Under the pieces are notes generated by a model. It was not told where the DNA came from. It did no database searches and worked only from the letters and a program-made list of their open reading frames with translations. From the NCBI RefSeq assembly GCF_021130785.1, contig NW_025776775.1, positions 60,727 through 124,726 on the forward strand: a DNA stretch of 64,000 nt, given 5' to 3'. Positions 23,722-30,911 of this stretch are shown in pieces; within the stretch, counting starts at the first letter, position 1; each line of letters begins with the position of its first letter. Made by a program: the position numbers and the translations under genes. This stretch comes from Homalodisca vitripennis. Its lineage: Eukaryota; Arthropoda; Insecta; Hemiptera; Cicadellidae.

Positions 23722-23865
23722 TCAAGTTTTTATAAATTGGCTCTTTTTTGCGTTACATTCAGCACATTTTCCAGAAATTCTCTTAACTCCATTGACGTTT
23801 GCATAGTATTTTATATCGTTTGTGGCAGTTTTTTCTTTACATCTCACACAATATATGAGCGCCAT
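23722..23865 (-). CDS. Free-standing zinc-ribbon microprotein, 47 aa
   Basis: ATG at 23,865 to TGA at 23,722-23,724. Two CxxC pairs (C6, C9 and C34, C37) frame a segment with NGVKRISGKCAECNAKKSQF. This is the same pattern as residues 8-45 of the integrase in this element (CHKC ... NGLYRIAAKCSKCKTNKSKF), so the two are paralogous. The fold matches the small zinc-ribbon family often called DUF5679 in viruses, from memory. The start motif is TTATATAAATGG. It may bind nucleic acid; function unknown. Confidence 0.7.
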   Translation of the reverse strand: MALIYCVRCKEKTATNDIKYYANVNGVKRISGKCAECNAKKSQFIKT

Positions 23866-23879
23866 TTATATAAGGAAAA

Positions 23880-24909
23880 TTAGTCATCATAGCCGCCTAA
23901 TCCATTAAATCTGTTGTCGATGTTTTCAAAAGTTTTATCGACATCTTCTTTAAATTTATTAAAGTTTTCTTCTAGTTTATTTACTTTATCGAGATATAAA
24001 GAGTATCGATCATCTATTCTTTTAAGTAATTCATTATTATGTGTTACTTTCTCATTGAAACGTGTTTCAAAAAAGTTTACTTTCTCATTGAAATGTGTAT
24101 CAAAATCTTCCAGAATTTTGTTAATTACTGCACCAACTAATACATCAACATCATTTTTATATGTATTAAAGTTTTCTTCTAGTTTATTTACTTTATCAAG
24201 TAATTCACCAACATCGTCTACTGATCTTTTACTTCTTTCATCAAGTTTTTTCATAGACTTCTGTTGTAAAATCTTTAACATGCTGTTTATGATTCTCATA
24301 ATTTTGTTTTAGTTCATTAAACATTTTAATAGGATCTTCTAATTGAATCATTACAACAACATCAAATGGATTAATTCCTTTACTAACACCGCTAATTCTT
24401 TTTCCTTTAAAATCTAAGGCATTTTTAACATTCGGATCATGTAAATTAACAATATCGATGTTTTCTGATAATTTTAGAGGTTTTAAAATTTGTTCTTTAA
24501 CAACAACATCATGTTTGTCAATACCAGGTCGAACACCGACAATTCTTCTTTTATTAGCCAAACTAACATAATTCTTTTCAACTTTGATCGCTTCAGTAAT
24601 TTTATCAGCTTTATCGATATGAGACATTAAATTGGTAAATAATTTTTTTACACCATCATCAACTTCTTTTTCCAATGTTTTTATTTTATCAGCAACTTCA
24701 TTTGAACTCATGAAATTTGCAAGTTTGTTATCATATTCTGCTTTAAAATCTTCAATCTCGACAGCAAACATATCTGAATCTGGAAGGTTTTGTAATAAAT
24801 TTTCTAACTTGTTATCAAACTCATTTCTCAAACTATCAAAATTCAAACTATTATCTACATTTTGAATAATTTGTGTTCCAAATACGTCAAAAATATTTTG
24901 TGAATCCAT
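23880..24909 (-). pseudogene. Fibre-like coiled-coil protein, frameshifted
   Basis: The frame starting at ATG 24,909 (MDSQNIFDVFGTQ) breaks in an A6 run near 24,250 and continues in the frame ending at 23,880. The N-terminal half and C-terminus are long heptad-rich coiled coils; LDKVNKLEENF occurs twice near the C-terminus. Between them are two related units, KRRIVGVRPGIDKHDVVVKEQ-like and GKRISGVSKGINPFDVVVM. This RI-x-GV-x-G-x(3)-D-V-V pattern resembles the repeats of trimeric phage tail fibres (RI-x-N-x(4)-P-x(2)-DA-x-TK). A trimeric attachment fibre or spike is the likely role, by inference. The start overlaps the end of the protease gene by 23 bp. Confidence 0.6.
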
Positions 24910-25757
24910 ATTTATTAAGTAATAATTTGTTAACAACTTCTTTAAAATCTTTACCAGTACTCAGTTCATTCAAAACAAAAACACATAAATGACCACAAAT
25001 TGGGGGATCTTTATAGTCTTGAATCTGAGAATCATTGTAGTAGACGCTTGATTTTTTTCAAATATTTAATCAATTCTATAGGTGGTTTGTCCTCAATTCT
25101 TCCATACGAATCAAAATAACATGCATTCTTATCATTTTTATAATAACAAATCCAATGCGTTCCACTTCCCATAATCGAGTCTAAATTCACAATTCCACAT
25201 TCAAATTTCTTAACTTTTTCAGGTAATGTATCTCTCATGAAGATTCCTCTAAAATGTTTAATATTTTTGCAGATTTCTTCCAATTCCCCGAATGTTAAAG
25301 GTTTAAATTTTTTTTCAATGTTTGATTTCACGTAATTCAAAGTTTTTTCATCTAATCCAGATCCTGTAACATCTTCCAACTCTTTATCTAACCAATTTAA
25401 AATGTTTCGAACAATAGGAATCACATCCTTTTTAACGATTGGAGCAGCTTTACGAACATAAGGAACAACATTTTTAACAACTGGAATATTTTCTCCAAAA
25501 TCTAATAAATCTTTCAAAAGTCCACCATTTTTGAGTTCTTTCAACTGATTATAAGAAAATTCTATTCTGGTTCCTTTATTGTTTTTCTTATGTTTTTTCG
25601 AGTTTATTGTATTGTCTATTTGTTAAAAATATCTTATCTTCGCCATTTTTTAGTTGATCTATTTTAAATTGAATACTAACGGGTATTTTCTTCTTAAAAG
25701 CGGATTTTATTTTTTCTTTCTGATTTTTTGCTGAAATTTACGTTCACCTACCTCCAT
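24887..25757 (-). pseudogene. Adenain-like protease with PX-like N-terminus, frameshifted
   Basis: The C-terminal part is the Polinton/adenovirus-type cysteine protease: a GTHW histidine motif (25,140-25,165), the acidic residue in YFDSYG, and, after a frameshift, QIQDY...CGHLC with the catalytic cysteine. The frameshift lies in an A7 run near 25,050. The N-terminal part starts at ATG 25,757 and has two more frame changes before 25,544. Its pieces (PVSIQFKIDQL, KIFLTNRQYNKL, then QLKELKNGGLLKDLL) resemble a separate small hydrophobic Polinton virion protein. The chain runs into the protease with no intergenic gap, so a fused precursor is likely. Adenain-type proteases mature capsid precursors. 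TGA stop at 24,887-24,889. Confidence 0.75.
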
Positions 25758-25765
25758 TTATATAG

Positions 25766-27074
25766 TTAAAATTTCAAGTTCTCTTCGATTCCCATTCCTA
25801 GTTTTCTCTTCAAAAACATTGCTCCAGCTGTTGGAAGCGCAACAAATCTTTCACCTAAACTAGCATCTTTTGATAAAAATCTATCCATTGCCTTATCTTG
25901 CAAAACTTTATCTGCGATATGTCTGGAATTTGTGTCTCTATGTTTTGCATAAAAAATATCGTGTTCCATAGCAGCTTGATCTAATTTATTTATACCAGTA
26001 TCTCCTCTTTTTAGTCTTTTTTCGAGTTTTGTGCCGGGCCCCAGATACTGATAAGTTGGCACGTGTAATTCAAAAGGTAAATTGTTGATAAAATCATTCA
26101 AAAGTCCACTAACCTCAATCATAGATGAACTTATTGCCGGCAAAACTCGTTTTAAATATTTAATTCCATCAGGTTTTTCAATCATTTCATCAAGTTTGTT
26201 CGAAATAAAATCTTTAATCGCTTTCTTTTCGTTCAAAAAATTGTTGTTTCCAGCCTTTTCTTGAGCATAAATATAATTAATAATTCCATCGAGTTTTGTC
26301 AAATCGTCGATATATCTGTATTCAATCTTATTATCACTGTATTTTCTTACACCTGATCCTTCGATTCGTTTTTCCCAAATTGGTTTAATCAAATTGAGAT
26401 ATTTTTTACCTTTACTTGACTTTGGTTTCTTAGTTGATGGATCATTATTTTTGTAAATTGAATCAGATTTCCATAAAATTTCAGTATACTTTTTCAAGTC
26501 TTCTTCAGAATATAAACCGTCTTTTGGAACATCAGTGCCTGTTAATAATCTCCATAAACCTTGAGTTCCTTCATATGTTTTTTCATTAATAATGATATCA
26601 TTATGCTCAAAATTCACGGGCAAATTTCCAATCATAAAACTTTTCTTTTTTCTGTCCCAATATAAACCAAATTTATCATCCTTTGCTCTAGGAAGAAATT
26701 TTTTACCAATTTCACCAATTATTATATCCGTTGTTCCAGGACTTATTGGTTCAACTATGGTAGAGTCTTCAATGATTCGAGGTCTAAATGGTGTTGAAGA
26801 TGGTAATTTTGGCAATTCAAACTCAGATTCTGGTATCGAAATATCAAGCAAATTGTCGTACAACTGGAACCAAATTCATCAAATTTTGATTATCGCTTAA
26901 AACATTTTCAATTTTGCCCTCAACATTTTTTATTGCAGATGTTACAGGTTGATTAATTTTTTGAATAAATTCTTGTTCTTTTTCATCAATTCGAATCTGT
27001 TCTTTAAATTCTTTGATTAATTTCTTTTCTATTTGATCAAGTTTTTTTGCTTCTTCTGAAGTTACGTTCACCAT
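25766..27074 (-). pseudogene. Minor virion protein with PLA2-like domain, frameshifted
   Basis: The frame 27,074-26,844 (coiled coil, 76 residues) and the frame 26,863-25,766 (365 residues) overlap by 20 bp and make one gene with a single frameshift. The middle holds FGLYWDRKKKSFMIGNLPV and EGTQGLWRLLTG, segments typical of a conserved Polinton protein. The C-terminus has YLGPGTKLEKRL followed by LDQAAMEHDIFYAKH. That is the calcium-loop plus HD-xx-Y arrangement of phospholipase A2 as found in parvovirus VP1. Such domains help virions leave endosomes. A lysine-rich KRKLGMG tail follows. Start motif CCTAAATAAATGG. The next gene begins 8 bp downstream. Confidence 0.75.
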
Positions 27075-27092
27075 TTATTTAGGAAAATTTTG

Positions 27093-27307
27093 AAACGTAA
27101 ACGTGGAACGTGGAAACGTGAACACGAAACGTGAACACGGAACGTAAACGTGAACGTGGAAACGTGAACACGAAACGTGAACACGGAACGTAAACGTGAA
27201 CGTGGAACGTGAAACACGAACGTGAAACACGAACGTGAAACACGAACGTGAAACATGAACGTGAAACATGAACGTGAAACATGAACGTGAACGTGGAACG
27301 TGAACAG
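27093..27307. repeat. ACGTG-rich minisatellite inside the Polinton
   Basis: Built almost only from AACGTGAAC, GGAACGTAAAC and AACACGAAAC words. It has two copies of a ~46-bp unit, then about six copies of a 13-bp unit (GTGAAACACGAAC or GTGAAACATGAAC). I count about nineteen ACGTG pentamers. It separates the PLA2-like gene from the ATPase gene. The three frames over it are repeat artefacts. Confidence 0.9.
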
Positions 27308-27388
27308 ATTTACCGTTTTTTTTCTGTTATTTTCATAATGTAAATAAAAATTAAAGATAATATAAAAATAATTGTAACAAATATTTTA

Positions 27389-28075
27389 TCAAGTAGATTT
27401 GTCAGACCACTGAGCAGCATTTATATTAGAAAATTTATTCAGATATTTACCATTTTTAGGCTTCAAAGTTAGATTAATAGTTAAAAATCCGTAGTCTTCC
27501 TTCCAAATTTTATCACATAACTCAATAAAGTGGTTAAAACTCATATCAGATCCCACATAATTGTTATAAATCTTTCTCGAATAGTGATCATCTTGCTTAA
27601 AAATACACAACATATTCAAATTATTTCTAATAACTTGTTTATCAACCTTTGAAAAGCATTGAGAAAGATAGATACAAGATATGTTTTTGTGACGGGACAT
27701 TACGAAATATTCCTTGATAACGTCTTGATTTTCTAAAATACAATCATCAAAAACGATTAACGAATTGGGTTTACATTCGCTTAACGGAACTATGTCCTCA
27801 GAAGCATTATAAAAATGTGATATTTTTTTGTTTAAGTTTTTCTCAATATTTTCAAATCTTTGTTGTAATTTTTTATAGGCGTCTTGTTCTAAAGATTTAC
27901 TAAAAACATACAAATTGGAATAAGGAATCAACCTATTGTAGATAAAATTCAATAATAAAGTTGTTTTTCCACATCCACTTGAACCAACAATTAACAATCT
28001 GATTGGTTGATCTTTCTTATTTTCTTCAAACGTTTGAAGTTTTATCTGATCTTTTTGCTTTAAAAATTTCTCCAT
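27389..28075 (-). CDS. Genome-packaging ATPase (HerA/FtsK type)
   Basis: Intact, 228 residues. Walker A is VGSSGCGKTTL (residues 30-40, K37), Walker B is LIVFDD (D110, D111), and SRHKNISCIYLSQ (127-139) is the downstream motif typical of packaging ATPases of Polintons, adenovirus-like elements and large DNA viruses. The enzyme would drive DNA into preformed capsids. The gene diverges from the penton gene with only 40 bp between start codons, so they share a control region. The start lies in TCTATTTAAATGG. One of the few undamaged core genes here. Confidence 0.92.
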   Translation of the reverse strand: MEKFLKQKDQIKLQTFEENKKDQPIRLLIVGSSGCGKTTLLLNFIYNRLIPYSNLYVFSKSLEQDAYKKLQQRFENIEKNLNKKISHFYNASEDIVPLSECKPNSLIVFDDCILENQDVIKEYFVMSRHKNISCIYLSQCFSKVDKQVIRNNLNMLCIFKQDDHYSRKIYNNYVGSDMSFNHFIELCDKIWKEDYGFLTINLTLKPKNGKYLNKFSNINAAQWSDKST

Positions 28076-28084
28076 TTAAATAGA
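28072..28084 (-). promoter_or_regulatory. Start motif of the ATPase gene
   Basis: TCTATTTAAATGG on the minus strand, overlapping the start codon and preceded by a T/A-rich run. Confidence 0.6.
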
Positions 28085-28115
28085 AGATTTTCATCTTGAA
28101 GCAACGCTTGCGAAA

Positions 28116-28852
28116 ATGAAGCTGTTCAAGTTGACTTCAGAAAGCTCTAAATTAGTTTTTAAACTTGGAACATCCTATACACTTAGAGGAAGAATCAAAT
28201 TATTTTATCGGTTTAAGCGGTTTTTTATTCTGACAATTTTGTAATAAATATTAGTGAAAGTTCTCCTTATTGCATAGGATTTAGTGAGAAGAACATAACA
28301 AAACACTATGGTTTAAACAAAGGATATTATACTTTCGATCAAATAAAAAATTCCCTTAAAAATTATCTGAAAACATTCAAACAATCAGATAAATCTTTAA
28401 ACTTTGACGAAAACAAGTTTGAAATGCAAAAAAATTATCTCTCTAATAAAATTCAAATAAAATCACCAGTAAGAATAATGTTTTCAGCAATTATTGTAGA
28501 ATTGCTAGGGTTTGTTCAAGAAACTATTGAGCCAAATCAGGTATATTTAGGAAATAAAACGCCAAAATTTAGACCGTTCGATGTAATTGAAGTGCACTGC
28601 AATCTCGTTGAACCTAGTTTTGAAAATCATACCGAACATTTACACAAAGAATCTGAAATTTTGTACACATTTTTCCCAAATGTTGCTTATGGATCAAAAA
28701 TCAGTGAAAAACCGAATGAAATCGATTATATTCCAATTAGAAAAAATATTAAAAGAATTCAAAAAATCGTTCTAACTATACAAGACTCTGAGGGAAATTT
28801 ATTAAATAATGAGAGTAAAACAACAATATATTTAAGATTGTCGAAAGAATGA
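28116..28852 (+). pseudogene. Minor capsid (penton-like) protein, frameshifted
   Basis: From ATG 28,116 three frames are used in turn before the long final frame, which is open from about 28,227 to 28,852. The C-terminal half shows the pattern of Polinton minor capsid proteins: PFDVIEVHCNLVEP, then ILYTFFPNVAYGS, then IDYIPIRKNIKRI and IVLTIQDSEGN, ending in a basic strand (TIYLRLSKE). Single-jelly-roll proteins of this type sit at the five-fold vertices. The N-terminal ~35 codons contain at least two frame changes. No clear TCTA/TAAATGG motif precedes this ATG. It is the first gene of the plus-strand island. Confidence 0.75.
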
Positions 28853-28854
28853 TG

Positions 28855-29017
28855 AATCAAGGGGGGAACGAATCGTTCTTACCTTCAAATTTTCAAGAAA
28901 ACAACATTTGAATGTATAAATTACAAGAGTCTATGCCATAGACCCTTTCAAAATCTTCATCCTGACACTGTTTTTATCAATGAATCTGGGCTTTATTCTC
29001 AAAATAAAAATTACTAG
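28855..29017 (+). pseudogene. BRO-N remnants (two partial tandem copies)
   Basis: 28,855-28,918 resembles the middle of the truncated BRO copy at 29,225-29,280 (CCTTCAAAYTTTCAA, AACA-ATTT). 28,919-29,017 resembles the stretch of the full copy around 29,545-29,615 (ATCTTCATCCTGACACTGTT) joined to the tail of the truncated copy. The tail TCTCAAAATAAAAATTACTAG is shared exactly with 29,301-29,321. Only BRO-N fragments remain. Confidence 0.7.
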
Positions 29018-29030
29018 TTAAATTTTTTTT

Positions 29031-29043
29031 TCTATCTAAATGG
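29031..29043 (+). promoter_or_regulatory. Start motif of truncated BRO gene
   Basis: TCTATCTAAATGG after a T8 run, overlapping ATG 29,040. The same motif with its flanks is repeated before the next gene. Confidence 0.6.
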
Positions 29044-29321
29044 AGTCAGTTGTGAATCTACTCAAATTCAATAATAAAGAAATTTTAACATTTGTTGACG
29101 AAAATAATGAATTTTGGTTTAAGGCGAAAGATGTTGCAGAGGTGTTAGAATATAAAGATACGAAGAAAGCAATTAAAGAACATGTCAAAGAAAAATATAA
29201 AAAAAGCTTCGAAAACATACATTCTGAAGGTAGGGGTGATTCGCCCCCGCCTTCAAACTTTCAAAAAAACACTATTTTCATTAATGAATCTGGATTTTAT
29301 TCTCAAAATAAAAATTACTAG
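29040..29321 (+). CDS. Truncated BRO-N protein, 93 aa
   Basis: The start MESVV is shared with the next gene. The N-terminal BRO-N pattern (FWFKAKDVAEVLEYKDTKKA) is followed by a degenerate middle (HSEGRGDSPPPSNFQ) and then FINESGFYSQNKNY and a stop. The full-length copy has FINESGLYSLIL and continues for 170 residues. So this copy kept only the DNA-binding-type N-domain and lost everything downstream. BRO-N domains are DNA-binding modules of baculoviruses, entomopoxviruses and phages. Confidence 0.7.
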   Translation: MESVVNLLKFNNKEILTFVDENNEFWFKAKDVAEVLEYKDTKKAIKEHVKEKYKKSFENIHSEGRGDSPPPSNFQKNTIFINESGFYSQNKNY

Positions 29322-29333
29322 TTAAATTTCTTT

Positions 29334-29346
29334 TCTATCTAAATGG
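29334..29346 (+). promoter_or_regulatory. Start motif of full BRO gene
   Basis: TCTATCTAAATGG overlapping ATG 29,343, preceded by GTTAAATTTCTTT. Near-duplicate of the motif region at 29,031. Confidence 0.6.
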
Positions 29347-30152
29347 AGTCAGTTGTAGACCTACTCAATAATCAACTTATATTCAATAATAAAGACATTG
29401 TAACGATTGTAGACGAAAACAATGTAATCTGGTTTAAGGCTAAAGATGTTTGTGAAATATTAGGTTATGAAAAAACAAAAAACGCAATTAAATTAAATGT
29501 TGAAGATGATGACAAAATTCAATATTTTTACTTAAAAAACAAGGGGCTATTCGAATGGCCCCTTAACAATCTTCATCCTGACACTGTTTTTATCAATGAA
29601 TCTGGACTTTATTCTTTAATTTTGAGATCACATAAAAAAGAGGCAAAAATCTTCAAAAATTGGGTTACAAAAGAAGTTTTACCGAGTATTAGAAAATATG
29701 GCGAGTACAAACTTGAAAACGAAAATAAGCAGTTAAAAGATGAAATAAAACAGTTACAAATTAAAGATGAAATGAAATCATTGAAAATAGAGAATCAAGA
29801 ATTGCGAATGGAATTAATGAAGAGAGATATGGTATGTAAAGATTTTGATAAGAAAAAACACCATGTTTTTGTGTTAATTAAGAAGAATCACATGTGGGAA
29901 TGGCCTTATTACGTTATCAGAGCTCAGAAACGAGAAATACCAAACCGATTAAAACATCTAAAAATAAATTATCCTGAATTAGAGATTTTGTTCATTGATG
30001 ACGAACCAAATTCTATCAATCTGTATAACCAAATGAAAGAATCTTTGAATATTTTATACAACGGAAATCATTTTACTACAAATATGGCAGAATCTCGACT
30101 GATTTATAGAATATCTAAATTACACGATGAAAATGTTTCTAAATTTTACTAA
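29343..30152 (+). CDS. BRO-family protein, 269 aa
   Basis: Residues 1-115 form a BRO-N domain: VIWFKAKDVCEILGYEKTKN, then FINESGLYSLILRSHKKEAK and FKNWVTKEVLPSIRKYG. The run from EASGLYxLI-type to WVTxEVLPxIRxxG is diagnostic. A coiled coil follows (about 116-160). The C-terminus (KKHHVFVLIKKNHMWEWPYY, then IRAQKREIPNRLKHL) resembles the C-domain attached to BRO-N/MSV199 proteins of entomopoxviruses and baculoviruses. Such proteins bind DNA and are often multi-copy. It is not a core Polinton gene, so it was probably acquired from a large insect virus. It overlaps the converging zinc-binding gene by 14 bp. Confidence 0.85.
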   Translation: MESVVDLLNNQLIFNNKDIVTIVDENNVIWFKAKDVCEILGYEKTKNAIKLNVEDDDKIQYFYLKNKGLFEWPLNNLHPDTVFINESGLYSLILRSHKKEAKIFKNWVTKEVLPSIRKYGEYKLENENKQLKDEIKQLQIKDEMKSLKIENQELRMELMKRDMVCKDFDKKKHHVFVLIKKNHMWEWPYYVIRAQKREIPNRLKHLKINYPELEILFIDDEPNSINLYNQMKESLNILYNGNHFTTNMAESRLIYRISKLHDENVSKFY

Positions 30153-30474
30153 AGACTCTCGATTTATTATATTTTGTTTGTAAATGTTTAGCATAACTAG
30201 GTAACCATTGTAAAATCTTTTTTTCATATTCACAAGGCATTTCGTTTTTATAACTTTCGCTGAAAATGTTTTTAGCACAATCTTTGCAAAAAGCATCTTT
30301 TCTATCTTTACTATACTGCCAGTTATTAAATTCAGAAATATTTTTAATTTCTTTACAAAAGTAACACTTTTTCTCTTCTAAAGTTAATTTGTTCATTTTA
30401 TCATATAATTCCTTACAATAACAGTCTTTTCTATTCTCTTCTTGACACTTTGTACATTTCTTTTGAGACTCCAT
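30139..30474 (-). CDS. Cysteine-rich zinc-binding protein A, 111 aa
   Basis: A paralogue of the next gene (30,508-30,891). It has CTKC near the N-terminus, then CYFCKEIKNISEFNNWQYSK and FCKDC, the treble-clef-like CxxC ... DxxCKxC pattern seen in HNH/endonuclease-VII-type zinc modules. The C-terminal segment (LQWLPSYAKHLQTKYNKSRV) has lost the cysteine pair its paralogue keeps. It also lacks a first CKDC half-module. Start in TCTATATAAATGG. Probably DNA-binding, by inference. No nuclease motif certain. Confidence 0.6.
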   Translation of the reverse strand: MESQKKCTKCQEENRKDCYCKELYDKMNKLTLEEKKCYFCKEIKNISEFNNWQYSKDRKDAFCKDCAKNIFSESYKNEMPCEYEKKILQWLPSYAKHLQTKYNKSRVFSKI

Positions 30475-30483
30475 TTATATAGA
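30471..30483 (-). promoter_or_regulatory. Start motif of zinc-binding gene A
   Basis: TCTATATAAATGG on the minus strand, preceded by a TTTTT run. Confidence 0.6.
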
Positions 30484-30507
30484 AAAAATTATTACACAAT
30501 GAAAATG

Positions 30508-30891
30508 TTAAACTCTTAACTTATGATATTTGGTTTGTAAATGTTTTTGATAATTATTTAACCATTTTATAGTTCTTCCACATTCACATTGAGTATCTTC
30601 ATAATATAATCTATGAAGATTCTTCTTTACACAATCTTTACAATATGAGTCTTTCTTATCTCTACTATAGTGATCACTATTAAACTCTGAAATTTTTTTA
30701 GTTTCTTTACATTTAAGACATTCTTTATCTTCCAAAGTTAATTTTTCTATTTTATCATATAATTCTTTATGATATTCCCTTTCACAATCTTTGCAATTAT
30801 AATGCATTCCATCTTTCCTATTTTTATCTTTATAAAATTCATTTAAATCTTTAAATTCTTTGCACTTTGTACATTTCTTTTGATGCGCCAT
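30508..30891 (-). CDS. Cysteine-rich zinc-binding protein B, 127 aa
   Basis: Two successive modules of the form CxxC-K-x-L/I-x-EF ... DxxxxxCKDC: CTKCKEFKDLNEFYKDKNRK with NCKDC, and CLKCKETKKISEFNSDHYSR with YCKDC. These are followed by a C-terminal CECGRTIKWLNNYQKHLQTK that looks like a single CxC...H-x(4)-H finger. Related modules occur in proteins of large DNA viruses. The internal duplication plus the paralogue next door shows repeated module duplication. Start in TCTACATATAAATGG. Specific function unknown. Confidence 0.65.
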   Translation of the reverse strand: MAHQKKCTKCKEFKDLNEFYKDKNRKDGMHYNCKDCEREYHKELYDKIEKLTLEDKECLKCKETKKISEFNSDHYSRDKKDSYCKDCVKKNLHRLYYEDTQCECGRTIKWLNNYQKHLQTKYHKLRV

Positions 30892-30902
30892 TTATATGTA
30901 GA
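30888..30902 (-). promoter_or_regulatory. Start motif of zinc-binding gene B
   Basis: TCTACATATAAATGG on the minus strand; two extra bases between TCTA and TAAATGG compared with its neighbours. Confidence 0.55.
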
Positions 30903-30911
30903 AAATTTATA

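Noticed and set aside
23914..24312. Serine/leucine-rich plus-strand frames opposite the fibre-like gene
   Set aside because: Antisense shadows of heptad-rich coding sequence (AAA/GAA codons read as TTT/TTC).
27068..27282. Three overlapping Phe/His/Val/Arg-rich reading frames on the minus strand
   Set aside because: They are translations of the ACGTG minisatellite in all three frames; repetitive DNA without stops, not a gene.
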